Below, in pieces: positions 43,235 through 49,584 of a stretch of 49,584 nt of DNA (position 1 is its first letter; every line of letters starts with the position of its first letter). The notes below the pieces were generated by a model. The model was not told the origin of the DNA. It did no database searches and was given only the letters and a program-made list of their open reading frames with translations. The stretch comes from Tannerella sp. (GTDB lineage Bacteria; Bacteroidota; Bacteroidia; Bacteroidales; Tannerellaceae), in NCBI GenBank assembly GCA_031285565.1, contig JAITVY010000052.1:1-49584 (forward strand), in the 5' to 3' direction. The position numbers were made by a program, and so were the translations under genes.

Positions 43235-44485
43235 TTATCGATGAAAGCACTGACATTTATTATTGAAACGAAAACCGATACCCAACATAAGATAATTAGG
43301 ATCATGAAAATCCTGAAGGCAATACCCTATATGTAGAAATGAATTCCGGGTAACTTCTATTTTAAGGGCTAGTATCTGATAAAAAGATTTCAAATCGCCT
43401 CCTCCATGTATAATATTGGTACCCAATCCAATTCCAACAGAAAAATAGGGCATGACATATTCTGCACGCCCGGAAAGCCCCAATGCCAGTTGCTTATTAA
43501 GGGAGGGTTTGAAAAACTCCGGATCCGTACCTGAAATGTGGTCTTCCGTATACATATTAGCGCTTCCGTCATAAACACCATCCAACGAGACTCCTACACG
43601 CGCCCTATACCCAAGGTTATACATCGGGGCAAAATTAAATCCTAATACCGGATATGCATCCGGTGAAGGTATTTGCTTATCTCCGAACACAACCCCTTTG
43701 CGGCGCCAGGAGCCGAATAAAACTAAATCATAACTGAAATGACGGGAAAATGGCGGAATCGATGGCCGGTAGGATAATGGTGAAAATGATTTTTCTTCCC
43801 TATTAAAGTTATACACGAACCCTAATTTTAGCCCAACAGTATTCAACCCTGCATTCGGAAACTTAGTATTTCCATTGGAAAAATGAGTCAAAGCAAGTCC
43901 GGTGTTCAGGTCAAGTTCAGGCGAAATCCGCCAACTCAGGAAAAAACCCACATTCAGATAAGCATTTATTTTTGAACCGATTACTTTGTTATAATAATTC
44001 TTTTCAAAATCATATGGTTTCCATCCGGCAGATACTCCAAAATTCCATTCATAATTGAAAGATAAAAAGGGACTAATACTGGCTATACGCGCTCCCTGAA
44101 AGAGATAAAGTGCCACAGGATTTCCCAATTCTTCTGGATTCCCAAATGAATAATATGTCAACCCAATACCCTGGTAAACACCCGGATAAATCTGGTCTGT
44201 ATATGTATCAGGACGAAATTTGAATGAATATCTCAAATGAGCAGAAAGTGAGTTTCGGATTGGCTTCCATTTATAATTTTCACCCTTAAGGAATGAATTT
44301 GAAGGGAAGATATAACCCGGCCGGACTTCCATCCCTACCCTATGGATGAGCCGGTTCGCAGACGAAAGGGTATCAGTATCATTCTCCGGTATATCTTTAT
44401 GCCCTTCTGCATGAATTGCATCCGACAAAAAAAACATTATGCCTAAAAAAGCCATAATACACCATATCCGCATCCCATCTTTCAT
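43235..44485 (-). CDS. Acyloxyacyl hydrolase / PagL-type lipid A deacylase
   Basis: From MKDGMRIWCIMAFLGIMFFL (44485) the protein has a signal peptide, then about 390 residues of alternating beta-strands. The PagL signature HFSNGNTKFPNAGLNT is present; in it the His and Ser (H201 and S203 from this start) are the expected catalytic pair. PagL cleaves the 3-O acyl chain of lipid A at the outer membrane. The protein is much longer than PagL of Pseudomonas, with a second barrel-like half (about 235-416) ending LGIGFRF before a short cysteine-containing tail. The upstream ATG at 44497 is also possible. The envelope context is shared with the adjacent multicopper oxidase. Confidence 0.8.
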   Translation of the reverse strand: MKDGMRIWCIMAFLGIMFFLSDAIHAEGHKDIPENDTDTLSSANRLIHRVGMEVRPGYIFPSNSFLKGENYKWKPIRNSLSAHLRYSFKFRPDTYTDQIYPGVYQGIGLTYYSFGNPEELGNPVALYLFQGARIASISPFLSFNYEWNFGVSAGWKPYDFEKNYYNKVIGSKINAYLNVGFFLSWRISPELDLNTGLALTHFSNGNTKFPNAGLNTVGLKLGFVYNFNREEKSFSPLSYRPSIPPFSRHFSYDLVLFGSWRRKGVVFGDKQIPSPDAYPVLGFNFAPMYNLGYRARVGVSLDGVYDGSANMYTEDHISGTDPEFFKPSLNKQLALGLSGRAEYVMPYFSVGIGLGTNIIHGGGDLKSFYQILALKIEVTRNSFLHIGYCLQDFHDPNYLMLGIGFRFNNKCQCFHR

Positions 44486-44790
44486 ATAGCTCCCCAAAAT
44501 GCCCTTTCTTTATAGATATTCGGATTATCAGGCTCAACGCCTGTTTTAGAAACAGTTTCTTAAAATAAGCCGTAAATATACAATAATAACCGGAAATCAC
44601 AGAAAGAGGTATATACAGATTCTCATTTTTTAGCTATTACGCAATGGATTTCAATACTTTAAACAAGACCACCTCTATATTTAACAGGCATTCACAATTA
44701 AATTTACACCATATAAAGCTAGTAGGAAATAGATAATTTCTCTGTATAAAAATTTTACGCAGGATTATGCAATAATTAAAGGCCTAATAT

Positions 44791-44807
44791 TCACTATTCT
44801 ATAGTGA
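44791..44807. promoter_or_regulatory. Operator-like palindrome TCACTAT-TCT-ATAGTGA
   Basis: Perfect 7-bp arms with a 3-bp centre lie immediately left of the 11-bp tandem repeats, in the spacer between divergent genes. It may be a dimeric regulator site. Confidence 0.4.
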
Positions 44808-44813
44808 TCAAAC

Positions 44814-44846
44814 TCGGCACTAATTCGGCACTAATTCGGCATTAAA
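44814..44846. repeat. Three 11-bp tandem repeats (TCGGCACTAAT)
   Basis: TCGGCACTAAT, TCGGCACTAAT and TCGGCATTAAA follow one another with an 11-bp period, about one helical turn. The first two copies are identical and the third differs at two positions. Confidence 0.65.
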
Positions 44847-45069
44847 ACTGCAATTTCCGAACTTAATAGAATATAAACCAAATTTATTCAAAATATAATC
44901 ATGTGAGTATCGCAAGCATGTATGACTTTTTCCACAGGACTGTTTCATATGCCTGCAGTCTTTCTAATTTATCCCGGAACAGATAAAAAGCAGAAAGAAA
45001 CAAACAAAAACATACTATTACGTGTTACATACATATATTTTATTTTTCAAGAAATAAAAGAAACTATAG

Positions 45070-45576
45070 ATGAAGACAAATTCAGAAGATCACACCTGGG
45101 GCAATCCGAATGCCACACTCGTATTAATGGAATATGCAGACTTTCAATGTCCTTATTGCAGACAGGCATATCGCACTTTAAAAGAAGTAAAAAAACAGCT
45201 TGGTAATGATCTGAAGTTTATTTTCCGGAACTTCCCTTTACAGGAACTTCATGCTTATGCTGTCCATGCGGCAATCGCAGCCGAAGCTGCCGGAGCGCAG
45301 GGTAAATTCTGGGAAATGCATGATATGCTGTTCGAAAATCAAAAAAGGCTCGAGGATAGCTCTTTATTCGAGTATGCCAAACAAATCGGACTGGATATGC
45401 AACAGTTTGAAAACGATTTCGAAAATCAGATCTATTTCCAGAAAGTAGAGTCTGACTATGATACCGGAATTCGGCATGGAGTAGAAGGAACACCCACATT
45501 CTTTATAAATGGTGAACTATTTGAAATGAACTGGATGGATCCGGCTTTTATTGATTATCTGCAATCTAAGATATAA
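45070..45576 (+). CDS. DsbA-family thioredoxin-fold protein (cytoplasmic)
   Basis: The 168-residue protein has the DsbA-like fold with active site Cys27-Pro-Tyr-Cys30 in EYADFQCPYCRQAY, the alpha-helical insert (about 65-130) and the cis-proline loop EGTPTFFINGE. There is no signal peptide, unlike classical DsbA, so it should act in the cytoplasm, perhaps in thiol redox or detoxification. It resembles the NhaA-associated or Com1-like DsbA group. A terminator follows at 45600-45636. It is divergent from the PagL-type gene across a long spacer. Confidence 0.85.
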   Translation: MKTNSEDHTWGNPNATLVLMEYADFQCPYCRQAYRTLKEVKKQLGNDLKFIFRNFPLQELHAYAVHAAIAAEAAGAQGKFWEMHDMLFENQKRLEDSSLFEYAKQIGLDMQQFENDFENQIYFQKVESDYDTGIRHGVEGTPTFFINGELFEMNWMDPAFIDYLQSKI

Positions 45577-45599
45577 ACAGCATCTAATTCAAATTTATC

Positions 45600-45636
45600 T
45601 TCCCGGACTATATTACGCAGTCCGGGAATTTTTATT
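45600..45636 (+). terminator. Rho-independent terminator after DsbA-like gene
   Basis: TTCCCGGACT (45600-45609) and AGTCCGGGAA (45619-45628) form a perfect 10-bp stem with a 9-nt loop, followed by TTTTTATTT. It lies between the DsbA-like and TerC genes and makes separate transcription likely. Confidence 0.8.
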
Positions 45637-45654
45637 TCATAGAAAAAATATAAA

Positions 45655-46512
45655 ATGGAAATATTTCAGACCTTCTTATTACCAAGTGCCTGGCTGGCAT
45701 TATTAACACTTGCTTTTCTGGAAATTGTTTTAGGTATCGACAACATCGTCTTCCTATCCATAATGACTTCCAAACTACCGGCAAAACAGCAACCCAAAGG
45801 ACGTTTTATTGGCCTGCTACTTGCTATGCTGGCCCGTATCGGATTGCTATTTTGTATTTCTCTTTTGATGCGTCTTACACAACCATTATTTTCTTTTCAA
45901 TATTCATGGATACAAGGCTCTATCACAGGACAAAGTCTTATCATCCTTTTTGGAGGTATCTTCCTGCTTTATAAAAGTGTCACCGAAATACATCATAAAT
46001 TAGAAGCATCAGAAGATGAAAAAATAAATGCGAATTCCCGGAAGAATAGTTTTTGGTCTATTATTTTTCAGGTCGTGGCGCTGGATATCATCTTCTCATT
46101 CGACAGTGTATTGACTGCAGTTGGTATGGTCAGTTTTAAGGATTTTGGGTATGGAGGTGCATTGACAATTATGATAACCGCTATCATTGTCGCAGTTACA
46201 GTTATGATGTTCTTTTCCGGCCCGATCAGTAATTTTGTTAATAATCATCCGACTATTCAAATGTTGGCTCTTTCTTTTCTTATTCTGATCGGAGTTACCT
46301 TATTGATTGATGCTGCCCATCTTGCTCATCTGAATGTATTGGGCACCGAAGTAAACGAAATTCCAAAAGGGTATATCTATTTTGCAATTGCTTTTTCACT
46401 TCTGGTTGAAATGCTGAATATGAGGTTAAGCAAAAAAAGTAAGCCTGTCAGGCTATATGATTCTCAGATAAAGCGAAAAAGCAGTAAAAAAAGCAATCAG
46501 GATATCAACTAG
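45655..46512 (+). CDS. TerC-family integral membrane protein
   Basis: The 285-residue protein has about seven to eight membrane helices. The family motif LEIVLGIDNIVFLSIMTSKL appears near the start, and the second acidic motif in DIIFSFDSVLTAVGM lies in the middle. TerC proteins at the inner membrane have been linked to tellurite resistance and to Mn2+ export and metallation of exported enzymes. The basic tail (KSKPVRLYDSQIKRKSSKK) is cytoplasmic. It is immediately downstream of the terminator of the DsbA-like gene and upstream of a methyltransferase fragment. Confidence 0.9.
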   Translation: MEIFQTFLLPSAWLALLTLAFLEIVLGIDNIVFLSIMTSKLPAKQQPKGRFIGLLLAMLARIGLLFCISLLMRLTQPLFSFQYSWIQGSITGQSLIILFGGIFLLYKSVTEIHHKLEASEDEKINANSRKNSFWSIIFQVVALDIIFSFDSVLTAVGMVSFKDFGYGGALTIMITAIIVAVTVMMFFSGPISNFVNNHPTIQMLALSFLILIGVTLLIDAAHLAHLNVLGTEVNEIPKGYIYFAIAFSLLVEMLNMRLSKKSKPVRLYDSQIKRKSSKKSNQDIN

Positions 46513-46556
46513 AAACTCATTAGATAAAACTATGCCGGGCACTTAAAACATTTTGT

Positions 46557-46564
46557 TATTTTTG
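46557..46564 (+). promoter_or_regulatory. -7-like box before methyltransferase remnant
   Basis: TATTTTTG lies 26 bp before the ATG of the truncated methyltransferase reading frame and matches TAnnTTTG; no -33 TTG is evident. Confidence 0.35.
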
Positions 46565-46589
46565 AGAAATTATCCTGATAAAAGTATAT

Positions 46590-46751
46590 ATGGGTGAATT
46601 CTGGGAAACAAACTTTATTGAAAAGCAAACCATGTGGGGATTTGAGCCGGCTGAATCGGCAATGCTGGCAAATGACATCTTTGTAAAAAACAACATGAAT
46701 CATCCACCAATGAAGTTTATGGTAATTATTTGCCATAAAGAACACCCCTAG
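46590..46751 (+). pseudogene. Truncated class I SAM-dependent methyltransferase (N-terminus only)
   Basis: An ATG opens a 53-codon frame whose first ~33 residues (MGEFWETNFIEKQTMWGFEP, then AESAMLANDIFVKNN) match the characteristic N-terminus of small SAM-dependent methyltransferases of the FWE..F.EKQ.MWGFEPA type. Those proteins are about 200 residues, and the SAM-binding GxGxG follows directly. Here the sequence instead continues MNHPPMKFMVIICHKEHP and stops. About three quarters of the gene, including the catalytic core, is missing. The stop lies 15 bp before the end of the convergent response regulator gene. It is most likely a deletion remnant. Confidence 0.7.
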
Positions 46752-46765
46752 TTCCTGAAAAGAAA

Positions 46766-47476
46766 TCATATGCTCTTCGTCACAAACTCATCAAAAAAGG
46801 CATCCCTGTAGGCATTTCCGATCGGGACAATATGTGTCTTTATATACAGGTCGTTATTATCAAACGAATTGATCTGAAGAGAGTTCACAATATAGGATTT
46901 GTTTACCCTAAGAAACGTTTTTCCGGGAAGCTTTTCGTGGATATTCTTCAAATTCATCTTCGTGATGATACGATCTCCGTCCAAATGGATAATCACATAA
47001 TCTTTTAGACCTTCAATAAAAAGGATGTCAACAAGTTTTACTTTATGGAATCTACGCTCAGACTTAACAAAAATAAATTCAGTATCAATGCCTTCAATAT
47101 CTTCCTTTTCTTCTTTCTTTAGCAAAGACTGATAAGCGATTGCTTTATTGACTGCTTTCCCAAAACGTTCGGATTTAATCGGTTTTACCAGATAGTCAAT
47201 AGCTTCAACATCATAGCTGTCCAAGGCATATTCGGTAAATGCTGTTGTAAAAATCACCAGTGTATTACGGGACAATGATTGGGCAAACTCCAGTCCGCTC
47301 GTATGAGGCATCTGAATATCCAGAAAAATAAGATCGACCGGGGCTTCCTTCATAAAAGCAGAAGCGGCCTCTGCACTGTTAAACAAACCGAGCAGGTTAA
47401 GATCGGTATGCCGCCTGACAAGTAATTCAATCGCTTCCCTGGCCAAAGGCTCATCATCTACAATAATGCAGTTCAT
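46766..47476 (-). CDS. LytTR-type response regulator
   Basis: The 236-residue protein has a receiver domain (about 1-118) with the acidic pair in IVDDEP, the phospho-acceptor Asp53 in FLDIQMPH and Lys in VKPI. A LytTR DNA-binding domain follows (about 135-236), with FIFVKSERRFHKVKLVDILFIEGLKDYVIIH and FLRVNKSYIVN. It activates target genes on phosphorylation. Its ATG overlaps the TGA of the upstream kinase gene (ATGA), so the two are translated together; it is the last gene of a three-gene signalling operon. Confidence 0.92.
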   Translation of the reverse strand: MNCIIVDDEPLAREAIELLVRRHTDLNLLGLFNSAEAASAFMKEAPVDLIFLDIQMPHTSGLEFAQSLSRNTLVIFTTAFTEYALDSYDVEAIDYLVKPIKSERFGKAVNKAIAYQSLLKKEEKEDIEGIDTEFIFVKSERRFHKVKLVDILFIEGLKDYVIIHLDGDRIITKMNLKNIHEKLPGKTFLRVNKSYIVNSLQINSFDNNDLYIKTHIVPIGNAYRDAFFDEFVTKSI

Positions 47477-48540
47477 TCTAATTCGAGTTTAAGCGTAATC
47501 GTATAGCGGGTTGCTTCATCCTGAATATCCAGGATATGCTTACCCGGATATAATAACGACAAACGGCGTTGAATATTTTTCAGCCCCAAGCCCCCGCTTT
47601 GTTTTTGAACAGGTTTGGTTGCAGGTTTTGAGTTTTCGCACCTGAACTCAAGTTTGCGGCCTGCGATCTTGAAATGAATATAAACATAGGAAAGATGGTT
47701 ACTATCAGGATTGTGTTTTATGGCATTTTCGACAAAAGGAATAAACAGTAAGGAAGGCATCCATATCTCATTTGCATTTCCTTCTGTTGTAATTGTAAAC
47801 TCAAAGTTATCACGCCGAACCTTTTCAAGATTCAGGAAGTCATTCAGGAAGCGGATATCAAACAAAAGTAATATCTTATCACTGGTAGCTTCTTTCAATT
47901 GATACTTTAAGAGACTCTCGAGTTTATAAAGAAGTTGTTGGGCCTCTTCTTTATTTTTCCATATTAGCACATTGGCATTGTTCAGCATATTAAACAGGAA
48001 GTGGGGGTTAATCTGGCTTTTAAGTAGATCCAGTTCAGATTGTAAAGTAGCCGCCTCGAGTTCACCGATACGCCTTGTATCCTTTATCCAGTATCTTAAT
48101 AACTGAATAGCAGAAGAACCTGTAACAAGAAACCCCATCGAAACCAAGGATGAGAGACAATTCACGATAATTACAGTTCCACCCATTTTTTCGATTAATG
48201 TTCCGCCCGAAAATACAAATATCTGCAAGTACACGATAAGAATCAATCCTATAACTATTATTACAAATGCAGCAACAAAATAAGCCACGACTCTATTTTT
48301 TAGCAGGTAATGCGGGACTAAGATAAAGACATTGGCTATAATCAGGCCAAATGTAAGCACAAAATAAATAACCCATTCCAAAACTTCGTAAGCTGTACTA
48401 CCCAAATAATGTATATTATTCAGCACCATACTTATGGTTATAATAGTCATTATAAATAATGATGTCAGATAACGTACTTTCCTATATTCCGGATTAAGGA
48501 AAAAATCAGGGATGATATTTTTGGATAACAGATTTTTCAT
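47473..48540 (-). CDS. LytS/YehU-type sensor histidine kinase
   Basis: The 355-residue protein has four N-terminal membrane helices (about 24-150), then a coiled coil (155-175). The His_kinase domain carries the phospho-acceptor His180 in QINPHFLFNMLNN, and the ATP-binding half has the N-box in FVENAIKHN (Asn272) and the G-box GGLGLKNIQRR (from 316). All catalytic elements are intact. It phosphorylates the LytTR regulator encoded next to it. Its start overlaps the stop of the upstream kinase-like gene (TAATG) and its stop overlaps the regulator start (ATGA). Confidence 0.92.
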   Translation of the reverse strand: MKNLLSKNIIPDFFLNPEYRKVRYLTSLFIMTIITISMVLNNIHYLGSTAYEVLEWVIYFVLTFGLIIANVFILVPHYLLKNRVVAYFVAAFVIIVIGLILIVYLQIFVFSGGTLIEKMGGTVIIVNCLSSLVSMGFLVTGSSAIQLLRYWIKDTRRIGELEAATLQSELDLLKSQINPHFLFNMLNNANVLIWKNKEEAQQLLYKLESLLKYQLKEATSDKILLLFDIRFLNDFLNLEKVRRDNFEFTITTEGNANEIWMPSLLFIPFVENAIKHNPDSNHLSYVYIHFKIAGRKLEFRCENSKPATKPVQKQSGGLGLKNIQRRLSLLYPGKHILDIQDEATRYTITLKLELE

Positions 48541-49475
48541 TATATATCTATTTGCAAATAAAGGGCAGGTTGCCCGTCTTCCTGACCAGATATTACTTTC
48601 AATTGATAACGATCTTTATACAACGTATATAATCGCTGTTTAACTTTATCAAAGTCAGTCGACTCCAACAATTCTGTACTATAGCAATTGCATGAAAATG
48701 AAATAAAATCAGCCGTCGACCGGAAATGTATATTCATACAAAAAGAGTCTCCCTTTTCCTGAAAGTCTTTTACCGCATATTGAACCAAAGGCAGAAAAAA
48801 AAGAGGAGGCACTAATACCCGTTGTACATCACCTGTTTTACTTATCGTAAAATCCATCTTTTGATAATACAATTTCTCTATCCGTAAGTAGTTGGTGATA
48901 AAATTGATTTCTGCATTGATCAGCACTTTTTCACGATTAGAGTCATAAAGTTGGTAACGAAGCAATTCGCTTAATTCCAATAGCATATCTGATGCCCTTT
49001 GCTGATCATCGATGGTAACATCTCCCATCTTATGAAGAATTGTAAACAGGAATTCAGGGTTGACCTGTTCTTTCAGTTTTTCTACTTCCGTTTGCATATG
49101 CACCTTCTCTAACAGGCTCTTTTGCTTTCCTTTTATCAGCCAATACTTTAAAAGTACGATCATTCCAGCACCCAGTATGGCTATACAATCCACAAAATAA
49201 GAGGCTAAAAATTCCAGCAAGAAAGAGCTGCCGGATGATTTGAAAAAAGAATAAATTCCCGGTTCAACATTATGCCACCGGAAAAACAGATACTCAACCG
49301 AGTACTGAAGAAAAACAAAAAGAAGAACCATAAGAAAAAATAAGGAAAAATAAGACCTGTATTTTTCTTTTATAAGATAACGGGGAATCAATACATACAT
49401 ATTGAAATAGCCCTCGCATAAATAGGTTAACAAAATAATCAATGTGAATGAATACAGGTTCTTACTATTTTCCAT
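48540..49475 (-). CDS. LytS-like pseudokinase (membrane sensor, catalytically degenerate)
   Basis: The 311-residue protein (from ATG 49475; the longer 319-residue frame would start at TTG 49499) has the same plan as the adjacent kinase: four membrane helices and a coiled coil, then a His_kinase-like domain. In the position of the phospho-acceptor it reads EQVNPEFLFTIL, with Glu replacing His. The N-box is PLVQYAVKD instead of PFVENAIKHN, and no G-box is present before KQRLYTLYKDR. It is therefore unlikely to bind ATP or autophosphorylate and may be a regulatory partner for the active kinase. It is the first gene of the operon, coupled by a TAATG overlap. Confidence 0.88.
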   Translation of the reverse strand: MENSKNLYSFTLIILLTYLCEGYFNMYVLIPRYLIKEKYRSYFSLFFLMVLLFVFLQYSVEYLFFRWHNVEPGIYSFFKSSGSSFLLEFLASYFVDCIAILGAGMIVLLKYWLIKGKQKSLLEKVHMQTEVEKLKEQVNPEFLFTILHKMGDVTIDDQQRASDMLLELSELLRYQLYDSNREKVLINAEINFITNYLRIEKLYYQKMDFTISKTGDVQRVLVPPLFFLPLVQYAVKDFQEKGDSFCMNIHFRSTADFISFSCNCYSTELLESTDFDKVKQRLYTLYKDRYQLKVISGQEDGQPALYLQIDI

Positions 49476-49537
49476 AATTCCAAATGTTTTTCGTTTCAAC
49501 TTTTAAAAGTATAAAATAATATAACATTTGGAATTAT
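49474..49537. promoter_or_regulatory. 15-bp perfect inverted repeat over the pseudokinase start
   Basis: ATAATTCCAAATGTT (49474-49488) and AACATTTGGAATTAT (49523-49537) are exact complements, separated by 34 bp. The left arm ends one base inside the start codon (49475-49473) of the pseudokinase gene. In the mRNA the arms would pair next to and partly over the start. It could equally be a regulator-binding site. Confidence 0.65.
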
Positions 49538-49584
49538 AATTTTCGATTTTGAACCTTGTTATTAGCAATGCTTAAATAGCATGA

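Larger units (their letters stand above)
44498..45069. other. Intergenic region of 572 bp between divergent genes
   Basis: No gene is supported. It contains a 7-bp-arm palindrome at 44791-44807 and a three-copy 11-bp tandem repeat at 44814-44846; the remainder is AT-rich. It separates the PagL-type gene (minus) from the DsbA-like gene (plus). Confidence 0.55.

Noticed and set aside
44814..44846. CRISPR array
   Set aside because: Only three 11-bp copies with no spacers; the repeats are directly adjacent and there are no cas genes.
44922..45206. 94-codon plus-strand frame overlapping the DsbA-like start
   Set aside because: It overlaps the DsbA-like gene in another frame, and the latter has a complete CPYC thioredoxin fold.
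46530..46769. 79-codon minus-strand frame below the LytTR gene
   Set aside because: It is antisense to the recognisable methyltransferase fragment and has no features of its own.
48540..49499. Long version of the pseudokinase starting at 49499
   Set aside because: The first codon would be TTG; an ATG at 49475 opens the conserved part and no evidence favours the extra eight residues.

Overview
The window reads as a chromosomal segment of a Bacteroidota bacterium, most likely order Bacteroidales. The evidence is a low-to-moderate GC, AT-rich spacers without clear Shine-Dalgarno sites, and repeated -7 boxes of the form TAnnTTTG upstream of genes. The gene families agree: a CarboxypepD_reg-like TonB-dependent receptor, a GH20 lipoprotein hexosaminidase, an HAE1-type RND operon with lipoprotein adaptor and NodT-type outer-membrane factor, LytS/LytTR-type two-component systems, and PAS-LuxR regulators. 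Genus cannot be fixed from sequence alone; Dysgonomonas or Parabacteroides relatives would fit. I saw no rRNA, tRNA, CRISPR array, complete insertion sequence or prophage.

Layout. 0.3-6.4 kb: aldehyde dehydrogenase, a double GNAT acetyltransferase, a KAS III (FabH-like) gene with its own TetR regulator, a HAD phosphatase and an EamA exporter. 6.5-9.4 kb: a MITE-like remnant, a small lipoprotein, an isochorismatase-like hydrolase and two tandem PAS-LuxR regulators, divergent from a TonB-dependent receptor (9.5-11.9 kb). 11.9-21 kb: mostly plus-strand housekeeping/accessory genes (nitroreductase, EamA, DUF418, a DUF3737-MalY-EamA operon, a membrane protein + AraC/GyrI pair, a VOC protein). 21.4-25.5 kb: a secreted hypothetical, a TPR protein and a GH20 hexosaminidase. 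25.7-34.5 kb: a small acidic protein, an AraC regulator divergent from a TetR-adaptor-RND-OMF efflux operon, then an LpxA-like acyltransferase.

34.5-39.8 kb holds a minus-strand run of YdcF-like and five poorly characterised proteins, four of them membrane or secreted. 39.9-44.5 kb is an envelope group: a small Ig-like secreted protein, a multicopper oxidase whose C-terminus looks like a CopB outer-membrane barrel, and a PagL-type lipid A deacylase. 45-46.5 kb has a cytoplasmic DsbA-like protein and a TerC protein, followed by a methyltransferase gene fragment. 46.8-49.5 kb is a translationally coupled three-gene signalling unit: a LytTR response regulator, a LytS-type histidine kinase, and a second LytS-like protein that has lost the phospho-acceptor His and the ATP-binding motifs.

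The most interesting items are: the kinase/pseudokinase/regulator operon, with a 15-bp perfect inverted repeat over its start codon; the CopA-CopB fusion; two identical-arm TetR operators controlling tetR and the FabH-like gene; mutually exclusive hairpins in the DUF3737 operon leader; phased repeats in two regulatory spacers; and an unannotated membrane/PH-like gene cluster. None of this is confirmed by database search; all family names come from recognising motifs by eye.
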